Positions 1-10,300 of a stretch of 64,000 nucleotides of DNA are shown here, in pieces (the first letter of the stretch is position 1; every line of letters begins with the position of its first letter). The DNA comes from Ohtaekwangia sp036786105. GTDB taxonomy: Bacteria; Bacteroidota; Bacteroidia; Cytophagales; Cyclobacteriaceae. A model generated the notes under the pieces. The model saw only the letters and a list, made by a program, of their open reading frames with translations. It was not told the origin of the DNA and did no database searches. The stretch spans positions 1 through 64,000 of the forward strand of contig NZ_DAIQRQ010000016.1 in NCBI RefSeq assembly GCF_036786105.1, written 5' to 3'. Made by a program: the position numbers and the translations under genes.

Positions 1-570
1 GGTTTCAGGAAGGAAGACTTTACTACGGTGACCAAAGACACTTTGCTCGCTTTGTTCAAACGCAAGACTTTGCACTATGATGAGCTCATCAGGCTTATAG
101 GTTTTTTGGAGTTAAAGCAAGTGAAGAGTGATTTGCGTGCATTGTCGCAGGAAGGTACGGCGGCTAAAAAGGATCGATGGTCTGCGTTGTTGGCACTTGC
201 ACGTATGGACGATGCCTATGCTATTGAAAGTGTCATGACACGTGTAAAGAGATTGCCGGTAAATGATGCGGTAGTATATGAAATATTTCCAGACCTGGTA
301 TATACCCGCCAGCGTGCTGTATTTGATCTGTTGATTGATGCATTGAACAATGATGCCAAAAATTGTGAGTCAGCCAATGCAGAGTATGATGCCAAAATTC
401 CTTGTGCTTATCGTGTTATGGAAATGCTTGCGATGGCGGTGGCTAATTATCCACTGACGCGCGATGCAAGTGGTGATATCAACACAAAAGACTACAAGGC
501 AGCATTGGAAACTGTGCGTGAGTGGTTCAAAAGAAATAAAGAATATACAATCGTAAAGAGTAATTATTGA
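1..570 (+). CDS. HEAT-like helical protein, 5' end outside the window
   Basis: The reading frame is open from the first base, so the gene very probably begins upstream; an internal GTG at 28 would give 180 aa. The visible part is helical, charged and has no signal peptide. The stretch from about residue 25 to 110 (RWSALLALARMDD, then a later YEIFPDLVYTRQRAVFDLL segment) has the spacing of HEAT or armadillo-like helix pairs. No catalytic motif is visible, so I cannot assign a function. It lies 53 bases upstream of a three-gene operon of exported proteins in the same direction and may be co-transcribed with it. The gene is real by length and composition; the HEAT call is an inference. Confidence 0.6.
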   Translation, partial: GFRKEDFTTVTKDTLLALFKRKTLHYDELIRLIGFLELKQVKSDLRALSQEGTAAKKDRWSALLALARMDDAYAIESVMTRVKRLPVNDAVVYEIFPDLVYTRQRAVFDLLIDALNNDAKNCESANAEYDAKIPCAYRVMEMLAMAVANYPLTRDASGDINTKDYKAALETVREWFKRNKEYTIVKSNY

Positions 571-623
571 AGGCAGCGTGAGGTTGTAATGTGACTATAG
601 GAAGTTAGGTAAATAGTATCAAT

Positions 624-3600
624 ATGTACGTAATGGAAGTTAAGCGTTTGAAGAAGTATTTTTTGCTCCTGGCTGTTCTTACTGTGGGCATAGCTGCGTG
701 GGGTCACCCTGCTGACAGTCTGTTGGTGAATAAAAAGGATTCGGTGTTCACCTTCCGTTCTGCTACAGCGGAGGCATACTCGTTTGATGAGCCTGCTGAT
801 ATACTGGAAGAAGGCATGTCGCCTGCATCTGCTTCGAATGATTCTGTTCAGCGCTATATTGATCTGGCTCGCTCGTTATTCGCCAAGATTCGCGAGACAC
901 AGAACTTCATTACCAATATTGATCAGGCCAGTAAAGTAGAATTACCGGTAGGTATATCAAAAAGTATTGGTGGAGTAAATTATGATATAGCGATCAACGC
1001 TATACGACTGAAACCTGCTTATGCAGAGCTGGATGTGTTCCTTCAGTTCGAAGTGCCGCAGAACAACCAGGTGCTCACGTTTATGGCACGCGGTATAAAA
1101 TTCTCAAAGAATGCCGGTATAGTAGGTGATGCCAAACTGGAGTTGCTTGGCGACTACGCTATAAACTTCAATGGCGATAAAGTGCAGCTTATATTGAAAG
1201 GTACGTCTTCCGGTCAAGGCACGTATGCGGTGATGGACTGTGATGGCTTCAGAGAATTATCGTTAGATGCAGAAGTAAAGTTCTCACGTGATATGATTCG
1301 CCCGGAGAATGCGAATGGGAGTGTCGGAAGCGGAAATGTACAGACAAGTTTCAAAACGGTTCTCAGTGGATGGAACGATCTGGTGGTGCAAATCGATCTT
1401 CCTCCCTTTCAGGTAACAGGTTTGAATGGTGTAGGCTTTAGTGTGCGTGATGCTGTTTTTGATTTCAGTGATTTGCGCAATGCACCAGCAGTAGTTTTTC
1501 CTGCAGGGTATCAATCAACACAATTTTTACCAGACAATCCCAACCTGTGGCGCGGCTTCTATCTGCGTCAGCTTACCGTTAGTCTTCCTCCGGAATTGCA
1601 GAAGAAAGGTGCTACTACCCGCACGAGCTTCTCGGCTGAAAATGTATTGATCGATAACATGGGTATCACCGGTAAATTTACCGGCACCAATCTTATTCCG
1701 CTGAATCAAGGTGATATGAATGGCTGGGCATTCTCGCTTGACTCATTATCAATTGATCTTCGTGCCAATCAAATTGTACAGGCAGGTTTTTCCGGTGGGC
1801 TTGTTATACCTATCGGTAAAGAAGATCAGCCGTTTGATTACTCCGCGCTCATCAGCACAGGCGGTAATTACCTCTTCAATGTTTCACCTGCCAGCAACAT
1901 GACGTTCCCGTTGTGGGGCGCTGGCAAAGTACAGATATACGATGCTTCCTATCTCGAAATAAAAATACAGGATGGCAAATTTTTGCCGAAGGCTAACCTG
2001 CACGGGCAGATGAGTATTGCTGCCAGGCTTAGTGAAGGCGGACAGGGTGTGGAACTTGCAAACATCACATTCGAGAACCTGGAGATACAATCGGTAAAAC
2101 CCTATATCAAAGTAGGAAACTTCAGCTTCGGATCAGAAGCCCTGCAACAGAAGATGGCCGGATTCCCGATCAGCATCAATGATATAGGGTTAAGGAGTAT
2201 ATCGGATACCGAAGTAGGTTTGGATTTTAAATTAAAACTGAACCTGGTAGGAGAGAGTGCCGGATCATTTGCAGCAGACGCTGGTCTTACGCTGGTGGGC
2301 AATATGGAAACCGGTAAAGGGCTACAGCACTGGAAGTATAAAGAGATACTGGTGAATGAGATTGGCGTAGACATCGATGGTGGTGCCTTCAAGATTAACG
2401 GCCGATTGAAGTTTTACCGCAATGACGTTATGTACGGCGATGGCTTCAACGGTTCTGTGAAGGCAGAGTTTACACCCGGCATAAAAGTTACAGCAAATGC
2501 TATTTTCGGTAACGTAACAGGTATGCGTTACTGGTATGCTGATGCGATGGTAAACTTCCCATCAGGTATACCCATCTTTACCGGTGTAGGTATATATGGC
2601 TTTGGTGGTGGTGCATACTACGCAATGAAGATGGACAACCAGGGCGTGGGTAGTGATCTGGGAAGAACTTCCTCAGGGGTGGTATATGTGCCAGACTCAA
2701 AAGCAGGCTTGGGTCTGAAGGCAATTGTGAGCATCGGCTCGTATCCAAAGCCGGAAGCGTTCAATGCCGATGTAACATTTGAAATATCATTCTTCAGGAG
2801 TGGTGGAGTACGATATATAGCATTAGGCGGAAACGGATACCTTATTACACCAGGTCTTGATCTTAACCTCGACAAGATGAAGGGTGCTGCCAATAAAATG
2901 GTGGGTGCTGTGAAGAAACTGGAAGGCCAGATGTCAGATGCGACTATGGGACTTGTGAAGAGTGGTGGTAGCGACAATTCTATGACTGAGATCTTTGGCG
3001 AGATTGGCGATAAAGCCGGACAGAAAGGACAGATCTCTGCGAAAGTGATGATCGACTATGACTTCGAGAACAGTGTATTGCATGGAACCTTCGAGGTATT
3101 TGTAAATGTAGCTGGAGGCTTGATCAAAGGTGTTGGTCCGAATGGAAGAGCCGGGTGGTCAGTACTACACTTTGCGCCACACGAATGGTATGTATATGTA
3201 GGTACACCATCCGATCGGGTGGGTATAAGTTTGGGTGTTGGTTCGATTCGTGCAAGTGCAACCAGCTACTTCATGGTAGGATCGAAGATATTGGAAAGCC
3301 CACCACCACCGGAAGAAGTAACACGCATCTTAGGCGGTGGTGATTATGACTATATGAAAGATCTCAACGCGCTTGGTACGGGCGGTGGCTTTGGTTTCGG
3401 AGCAGCGTTGAGTATTAACACCGGCAATCTTTCATTCCTGATGTTTTATGCGAAGTTTGAAGCTGGCCTTGGCTTCGACATTATGCTGAAAGATTATGGC
3501 GATGTGAAGTGTAAAGGAAGAAGCGGAACACTCGGTATCAACGGATGGTATGCCAACGGACAGGCATACGCTTACTTTGATGGCGATGTAGGTATACGCG

Positions 3601-5267
3601 TAAAAGTATTTGGCTTCAAGCGGAATATCAGTATTCTGAGTATAGGAGCAGCGGTGTTGTTACAAGCCCAGCTTCCGAATCCGATATGGTTGCAGGGTAC
3701 TGTCGGAGGTCATTTCAGCGTGTTGGGTGGTCTTGTAAGCGGCCAGTGTAAATTCCAGGTAACGTTGGGTGATAAGTGTGAAATTGAGCGTGAAGGAAGT
3801 GTAGTAGAAGATCTGAAAGTAATCGCCCAGATAACACCTGACAATGGTGTAAAAGATATAGATGTATTCAATGCACCACAGGCGGTATTCAATTTTGCAG
3901 TAGGTAAATCATTCAACCTCGTGGATATCGATGAGCAGCCTAAATCATTCCGGGTTAAACTCGAATACTTTGGTATCAAAGATGGTACGCGTGAAATTCC
4001 CGGTTCGGTTGAATGGAATGAAAGCCTGGATGTGGCAGCATTCAATTCATTCGAAACACTTCCGCCTCAGAAGGAATTAAAATCATCTGTGCAAGTGAGC
4101 TTTGAAGAATTTGCAAGTGGTATATGGAAACCTGTTATCGTGGATGGTAAGAAAGTAGTTCATTCCATGGAGACCAGCTTTACTACGGGAACGGCACCTG
4201 ATTATATACCACTTAACAACGTAGCCTATAGCTATCCGCAAATAAACCAGGTAAACTTCTATAGTAAGGAGTACGACAAAGCCTATATCAAATTGAAGAA
4301 AGACCAACCTTATCTCTTTAACCTTGACAACAAGTGGAAACAGAAAGGTCGCTTCATTGCCAATGGAACAACAACGCTGGTTGATATCCAATATCAGTCG
4401 GGGGAAGTAATCTTCGAAGTTCCGAAGTCGCTTGAGAACGGAGCGGTATATTCATTGGAATTGGTAAACATGCCTGCCAATACCAATACATCGGTTGATA
4501 AGAACGTTTCGGATAATGTTTCGAAAGTAGGTGGTGACCAAAGTGTGGATATGGAAATGAAAGGTAAGAAAGCAGAAGGAACGCTGGATATATTGCAGGA
4601 GAAGACTTTCTTCCAGACGCATTTCAGAACAAGTCAGTATGCAACGTTCGCACAGAAGATAAACGGACTTCAATACTCCCCTGCGTGGAGGCGACAAATT
4701 CGTAACTATGTTCATGAGCTCGGTGTAACGGTAAACGCGAACGAACTCTTCAGCCAGTCAGAGATATATGGCGACAATGGAGCTAAAGCGCTGGTACACT
4801 TTGAATCTATTCTGTCGAACAATCCATATTACGACAATCAGATCAACCCACTCATCTACGAAGGATATCCATTGGAAGGTATAGGTACGATTTCATGGCG
4901 TACTCCCGAAGATGCGGGCGTACCTCCTGTTAAAGATGTGTCGTACATCCGCCAGTATCCATCGAACATCGTGATGACTGATAGCGATGTGCAGGCGAAT
5001 ACATTTAGTTTCAGCACAAATGAAGGAGCTCTTGTCTATAATGCCGCTCATTATATGGAATATGATTTCCGCGATATCCAAAGCCGCATGGTGAATAAGT
5101 ATATAAATACAGGTGTTGCCAGCGACCGTGTGAAGACGTTGTTGTTGGCTCCTTTCCCCGTTATTGCGGATGGAACGTATTCTGTAAAAGTGAAGTACGT
5201 ATTGCCGGGTAAGGATATAGTTACTTCCGAGCAGGTGATCCAGATGACAAATACTATTAAACCGTAA
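624..5267 (+). CDS. Giant exported beta-rich protein of unknown function (1547 aa)
   Basis: An N-terminal signal peptide is visible (hydrophobic run LLLAVLTVGIAAW, residues about 14-26; ATG codons at 624 and 633 are both possible starts). The rest is a long, mostly beta protein rich in Gly, Asn and alternating hydrophobic residues, with repeated strand-like segments at about residues 100-700 reminiscent of AsmA/TamB-like or beta-helix architecture. A glycine-rich central part (around 640-660) and Pro-rich Ig-like stretches follow in the last 450 residues. No catalytic motif and no T9SS C-terminal domain were seen. The stop overlaps the next start (TAATG), so it is translationally coupled to the Fn3 protein. 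It is probably a cell-surface or periplasmic structural protein, but this is inference; I do not recognise the family. Confidence 0.75.
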   Translation: MYVMEVKRLKKYFLLLAVLTVGIAAWGHPADSLLVNKKDSVFTFRSATAEAYSFDEPADILEEGMSPASASNDSVQRYIDLARSLFAKIRETQNFITNIDQASKVELPVGISKSIGGVNYDIAINAIRLKPAYAELDVFLQFEVPQNNQVLTFMARGIKFSKNAGIVGDAKLELLGDYAINFNGDKVQLILKGTSSGQGTYAVMDCDGFRELSLDAEVKFSRDMIRPENANGSVGSGNVQTSFKTVLSGWNDLVVQIDLPPFQVTGLNGVGFSVRDAVFDFSDLRNAPAVVFPAGYQSTQFLPDNPNLWRGFYLRQLTVSLPPELQKKGATTRTSFSAENVLIDNMGITGKFTGTNLIPLNQGDMNGWAFSLDSLSIDLRANQIVQAGFSGGLVIPIGKEDQPFDYSALISTGGNYLFNVSPASNMTFPLWGAGKVQIYDASYLEIKIQDGKFLPKANLHGQMSIAARLSEGGQGVELANITFENLEIQSVKPYIKVGNFSFGSEALQQKMAGFPISINDIGLRSISDTEVGLDFKLKLNLVGESAGSFAADAGLTLVGNMETGKGLQHWKYKEILVNEIGVDIDGGAFKINGRLKFYRNDVMYGDGFNGSVKAEFTPGIKVTANAIFGNVTGMRYWYADAMVNFPSGIPIFTGVGIYGFGGGAYYAMKMDNQGVGSDLGRTSSGVVYVPDSKAGLGLKAIVSIGSYPKPEAFNADVTFEISFFRSGGVRYIALGGNGYLITPGLDLNLDKMKGAANKMVGAVKKLEGQMSDATMGLVKSGGSDNSMTEIFGEIGDKAGQKGQISAKVMIDYDFENSVLHGTFEVFVNVAGGLIKGVGPNGRAGWSVLHFAPHEWYVYVGTPSDRVGISLGVGSIRASATSYFMVGSKILESPPPPEEVTRILGGGDYDYMKDLNALGTGGGFGFGAALSINTGNLSFLMFYAKFEAGLGFDIMLKDYGDVKCKGRSGTLGINGWYANGQAYAYFDGDVGIRVKVFGFKRNISILSIGAAVLLQAQLPNPIWLQGTVGGHFSVLGGLVSGQCKFQVTLGDKCEIEREGSVVEDLKVIAQITPDNGVKDIDVFNAPQAVFNFAVGKSFNLVDIDEQPKSFRVKLEYFGIKDGTREIPGSVEWNESLDVAAFNSFETLPPQKELKSSVQVSFEEFASGIWKPVIVDGKKVVHSMETSFTTGTAPDYIPLNNVAYSYPQINQVNFYSKEYDKAYIKLKKDQPYLFNLDNKWKQKGRFIANGTTTLVDIQYQSGEVIFEVPKSLENGAVYSLELVNMPANTNTSVDKNVSDNVSKVGGDQSVDMEMKGKKAEGTLDILQEKTFFQTHFRTSQYATFAQKINGLQYSPAWRRQIRNYVHELGVTVNANELFSQSEIYGDNGAKALVHFESILSNNPYYDNQINPLIYEGYPLEGIGTISWRTPEDAGVPPVKDVSYIRQYPSNIVMTDSDVQANTFSFSTNEGALVYNAAHYMEYDFRDIQSRMVNKYINTGVASDRVKTLLLAPFPVIADGTYSVKVKYVLPGKDIVTSEQVIQMTNTIKP

Positions 5268-7363
5268 TGTGTAAAGGAATGACGCTTCGTATATACTATA
5301 TTTTGTTGTGGATGCTTTTGCTTGCCGGAACTCACTCCGTGCTGGCGCAGCAGCAACGCGGCCGCATCTATGCCATTGCCAAACCTGCGAAGGATAAGAT
5401 ACAGTTGCGCTGGGGACCGGATAACGAGGTAGCCTGGCAATACCTGGTAAAGAATGGAATTACTATTGAACGTATTACTGTAGCCCGAAACGGAGCTGTG
5501 TTGCCCGTGCCTGAGCGGAATCAGCTCACTTCGCAGCCACTGAAGCCATGGCCTGCATCGGCATGGCAGCCTCGTGTTGAAAATGATGACTACTTTGCGA
5601 TAGGAGCTCAATCTTTATATGGCGATGATTTTTCAATCACCAATACCAAAGGAAAAAGCAGTGTTGTAGAAATGATGAATATGTCGAAGCAGCAGGAGCT
5701 TCGCTTTTCCTTCCTGTTGTTTGTGGCCGATCAATCTTTTGAAGTTGCAAAAGCAGCAGCGCTGGGATATGAAGACGGAGCGGTGCGACCGGGTGAACGT
5801 TACTTATATCGTATATACCCGAGCAAGGCGTTGCCTATAAAAATTGATACAGCCATTGTATATGTGGGCACTGATGATAAATACGAGCTCCCACAACCGT
5901 TGGATCTCAAAGCTACCTTTGGCGATAAGGTGGTAAACCTGAGCTGGAACCGAATCAGCCACGAGCGAATTTATAACAGCTATATCGTTGAGAGATCAGA
6001 GGACGAAGGCAAGACCTTTAATCCAATAAACAAACTTCCCTTCGTGATGACAGCTCCGGAACGTGCACAAGCCTCTCCATATATGTATCGTGCCGATTCG
6101 CTTAAAGAGAATAGCAAGCGCTATACATATAGGGTAAGAGGTATAGATGCATTTGGAGAGAAAGGGCCTCCTTCCGAAATAGTGTCAGGTATGGGTAAAG
6201 GTAAAACCAGTTTACAAGTACAGATTAATCGCTCGCAGGTCATTAATAATCAGCAAGTGCATTTGGAATGGGAGGTAGAGCCCCGAGAAAAGATTTCTGA
6301 GGTTACCCGGTTCAAGCTCTTCCGCTCCAATTCGGTGACCGGGAAGTATGATGTAGTGAAAGATAACATTGCACCCGGTAGTTTAAATTATACAGACGCT
6401 ACTCCTCGCCCCACCAATTATTACATGGTATCAGCGTTCACCAACGATGGTCAGGCGGTCAGTTCATTCCCGATACTGGTGCAGTTGGAAGATAGTATAC
6501 CACCGTCAGCACCGCTGGGACTTGTTGGTGTTGTCGATACAGCGGGTATAGTAAAGCTGCAATGGCGTGCCAATACAGAAGACGATCTCGTGGGATATAG
6601 AGTATATCGCTCACTTTACAAATCGTCAGAATATTCACAGGTTACGCATACTTTTTTGAAAGGAGTCGACTATCAGGATACAATCAATATACGATCGCTT
6701 GATAAGAATGTATACTACAAGATCACAGCACTCGATACACGATACAATGAATCAAAATTCTCTACGATATTGGAATTAAACAAGCCAGACAGAGTTGCGC
6801 CTGTACCACCTGTGTTTACAAATATTATTAACGGTAACGGGAATGTAAAACTGGAATGGAAACGGAGCAGCAGCAATGATGTGAAAGAACAAGTGCTCTA
6901 CAGAAAAGACGGAGCCGGAAGCTGGCAGACCATCAAAACATTTCCAGTCGATTCAATACTATATATCGATAAGAATGTGCAGCCGTCTACGCAATATCAA
7001 TATAGAATTATAGCCATAGACGGAGCCGGTAACAAATCGATAGCATCAAAAGAAATTACAATACGTACATCGGCTGAAACAGATCACCTTCCGGTGAGTA
7101 CATTAACCGCTACGCCCGATCGGGCCGGTAAGAAGATAGCCGTGGGTTGGGAGTATCCTTCATGGAATAACATTCAGAAGTTTTATGTGTATAGAAGTTC
7201 GGCCGGTGAGCCGTTGGCACTCTATAAATCATTGCCGGCAACCAGCCGTGGGTTTCATGATGAGCAGGTAAAGATGGCGACATCCTATCAATATCGGGTT
7301 AAGGTGATTTTTAAAGACGGGACCGAAACTCCCTTCAGTAAAGAAGTTGGTGTAAGCTTTTAA
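5267..7363 (+). CDS. Exported protein with several fibronectin type III domains
   Basis: A cleavable signal peptide (IYYILLWMLLLAGTHSVLA then QQQ) is followed by an unassigned region of about 180 residues. After that come about five fibronectin type III-like domains (roughly 210-310, 315-410, 415-510, 515-605, 610-698), recognisable from repeated VxLxW and YxYRVxAxDxxG motifs. The start ATG at 5267 shares its A with the upstream TAA stop, and ATG 5279 is an alternative. Only 11 bases separate it from the SprB-repeat gene downstream, so the three form one operon. Fn3 arrays typically act as spacers or adhesive modules on secreted proteins. No catalytic domain or sorting signal is seen, so a structural or scaffold role beside its neighbours is the best inference. 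Confidence 0.8.
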   Translation: MCKGMTLRIYYILLWMLLLAGTHSVLAQQQRGRIYAIAKPAKDKIQLRWGPDNEVAWQYLVKNGITIERITVARNGAVLPVPERNQLTSQPLKPWPASAWQPRVENDDYFAIGAQSLYGDDFSITNTKGKSSVVEMMNMSKQQELRFSFLLFVADQSFEVAKAAALGYEDGAVRPGERYLYRIYPSKALPIKIDTAIVYVGTDDKYELPQPLDLKATFGDKVVNLSWNRISHERIYNSYIVERSEDEGKTFNPINKLPFVMTAPERAQASPYMYRADSLKENSKRYTYRVRGIDAFGEKGPPSEIVSGMGKGKTSLQVQINRSQVINNQQVHLEWEVEPREKISEVTRFKLFRSNSVTGKYDVVKDNIAPGSLNYTDATPRPTNYYMVSAFTNDGQAVSSFPILVQLEDSIPPSAPLGLVGVVDTAGIVKLQWRANTEDDLVGYRVYRSLYKSSEYSQVTHTFLKGVDYQDTINIRSLDKNVYYKITALDTRYNESKFSTILELNKPDRVAPVPPVFTNIINGNGNVKLEWKRSSSNDVKEQVLYRKDGAGSWQTIKTFPVDSILYIDKNVQPSTQYQYRIIAIDGAGNKSIASKEITIRTSAETDHLPVSTLTATPDRAGKKIAVGWEYPSWNNIQKFYVYRSSAGEPLALYKSLPATSRGFHDEQVKMATSYQYRVKVIFKDGTETPFSKEVGVSF

Positions 7364-7374
7364 ATTATTCAGGT

Positions 7375-10300
7375 ATGAATATGAAAAAAATACTGGTTGT
7401 ACTCATTGGTTTGTTGAGTTTGTTTGCTGCGGATGTACAAGGCCAGACAGTTACAAAGTATAGAGTAAGAGTCTGGTTTGCTCGGAATAATTCAACCCTT
7501 TGGTGCTATACCCTTACCATGACAGGGATGGTCGTGAAAGTTGGTAATACAACTTTTAATATACCAGACGGTGTTAACTCAAATAATTCTTTTGAAGTAG
7601 GCCAGATTTCAGGACCCCTGCCGGATTTTGTGTCGCTTAACTTTTCCGGCAAATATACCTGTTCGGGAAGTTCAAGTGGAACGAAAACATATACTGTTAA
7701 TCTCGCACTCACCAATTCGGTAGGTTGCGGAGGACATTATAGTTATAACACAGGTGTAAATGCTGGGCATGGTATAGATTTCTATGTTTACCTGGAGCCG
7801 GTTGAAGTCGCTCCCATATCTATAGTGTCGGCACCGAGTTGTATGGATGGTACCATGACGGTGAATGTTTCGCCTATGATTGCATACGAAGACTATTATA
7901 TTCAGGCTGGGATATTGGACCCTTCCACAGGAACGGTATCAAATATTAAGACCATTAAAGATGTTTATGCTACCGGAGGCGCTGCGTATCCTGGAGGTAC
8001 GGTAACATTTGATATGAAGACCGGATTCGGCGCCAGTTATCCAACATACGAGAATAAGCAGATTGTGTATCGGGCGGAAGTATATTCTACTCCATGTGGA
8101 GGCGGGACATTATATACTCCGTGGGCAGGGCCCTACTTCTTATATCCATCATCACCAACATTGAATGGATCAATCTCCTCTACAGCTCCATATTGTGCAG
8201 CGAAGCCAGCCACCGGAACATTAACAATTCCAACGGTTACGGGTTCGGCTTCTTCGTATGTATATAGTGTGACTAAACTTGTTCCCAGGGATGTGAGTGG
8301 AGGAATAGATTGTCCAGCTTCTGTACGTATAACTTATAATGGAACGGAATATTGTCCAGGTACTGCTACCTATAATCAAACGGCTTCCGGTACAGCTGCA
8401 GTTACCTTTGGTAGTCTGACGTCTGGTATATACCAGATTAAAGTAGAAAACCAGGGAGTAACCAATCCCTGTACGCAGGCAGTTGTTTACGAAATTGGTG
8501 CACCCGGTTCATTTACGGCAAGTGCTTCTCCGAACGCGCCGAATGCCAGCGGCTATAATATAGTCTGCTATGGTGGAAGCAACGGTCAGATCTCGTTCTC
8601 GGTTTCGGGCGGTACTGCTCCGTATACCTATAGCATCAACGGTGTTAGTAAGACGCCCGACATCAGTTCACCTCCTACATTTACCAACCTTACTGCCAAT
8701 ACCTATACCTTAAAAGTTACGGATACAAATGGCTGTGATACAGATGCTGGTATAGCGGATGTTGTGCTCTCGCAAACTCCGGCTGCAGAAGCACTTTCTG
8801 CCGATTTTGTAACCTTGAAAGATCCAACCTGCTATACGGGTAACAATGGATATGTTACACTGCAGGTAAATTATGGAGCGCCTCCTTTCAGCTATACATT
8901 GAACGGCACCGCCGCAACAGCAACCGGAGCAGATCGTTCTCCATCGATCAGTTCGCTCAGCCCGGATGTAGCCTATACCATTGTTGTTACCGATGCAAAC
9001 AGCTGTACAAAGCAACTCGCTCCGTTTACGCTCACACGACCAGCCGATCTGTCATTTACCAGCGTAGATAAAGTTGACCTGATCTGCAACGGCCTGCCCA
9101 CCGGTTCACTAAAGGTTGTGGGGGCCGTCGGCGGAACCGCTCCGCTTGAGTATTCTATTAACGGAGGAACCTCATACCAGGCTGATCCCGAGTTTACCGG
9201 CTTATCAGCAAACTCGTATGTGGTGAAGATTCGTGATAAGAACTTGTGCGTGAAAGATGTTTCGACTGAAACCATCAATCAACCTGCCGCTATAACATTT
9301 ACTACCATCAGCAATTCACCGCAGAGCTGTGTGGAGATATCCGATGGTGTGATTAGTCTTGCGCCTTCTACGGGGGGAACAGGAGCACGAACCTATTCGA
9401 TAGACGACAATGCCTATAAAGCAGAAGCGAACCCGGTCCAGTTCTCCGGTCTTGCTTCCGGTAACTATACGCTGTATACGAAAGACGCCAATGGCTGTAA
9501 AGTAACAAAGTCGTATTTCCTGCCGGCACGTCCTGCTATATCTGCGTCTTTTGCCGTGTCGCATCCGATCAGTTGTAACGGCGATAACGATGGCGCTCTG
9601 AACCTCACCCCTGGTGGCGGTACAGGTCCCTATACATTCAAGTGGTCTACGAACGAAACGACAGAGGATATTGCGGGCCTGGTTGATAATTTGTATACCG
9701 TGGCAATTAAAGATACCAAGGGTTGCATGAAGAGTTTTGATTATGATCTTCAGCAACCGGCAGTGCTTACGCTGCAACCTGTGGTGATGAGCTATTATGG
9801 ATTTGGTGTATCGTGTAAGGGTTCAACAGATGGTTCTATTGATCTTACCGTACAGGGAGGAACCGGCCCTTTTACCTATGCATGGTCTACTGCCAGCACA
9901 CAGGAAGATATAGCCAATCTTGCACCCGGTAATTACGATGTGCATGTTACCGATGCACACGGCTGCCAGGCATCTTCGCTGAAGATAGCGGTAACAGAAC
10001 CGGCTCAGGTTGTGCAGGCGCTTGGCAACTTTAAAAATATATCGTGCTTTGGTGGCTCTAACGGTGAGTTGCAAAGTGTTGCTGCCGGTGGTGCTGGTTA
10101 CTATCTATATTCATTGGACGGAAGCACTTGGCAGAACGAAGATCAGTTTACAGGTTTGAAAGCAAAAGCTTATACACTTTATATGCGCGATGGCAACGGC
10201 TGCGCAGGCAACACGGTAAATCATACTCTGACAGAGCCTCCATTGCTTGTATTGTCGTTGGATAAGAAGGTGGATACATCGTGCGGGGCAGCCAATGGTA

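Noticed and set aside
5051..5611. 186-codon minus-strand frame over the junction of the first two exported proteins
   Set aside because: It is antisense to two well-supported coupled genes and shows no domain.
9316..9777. Antisense frames across the SprB-repeat region
   Set aside because: These mirror the repetitive coding strand and have no protein-like features.
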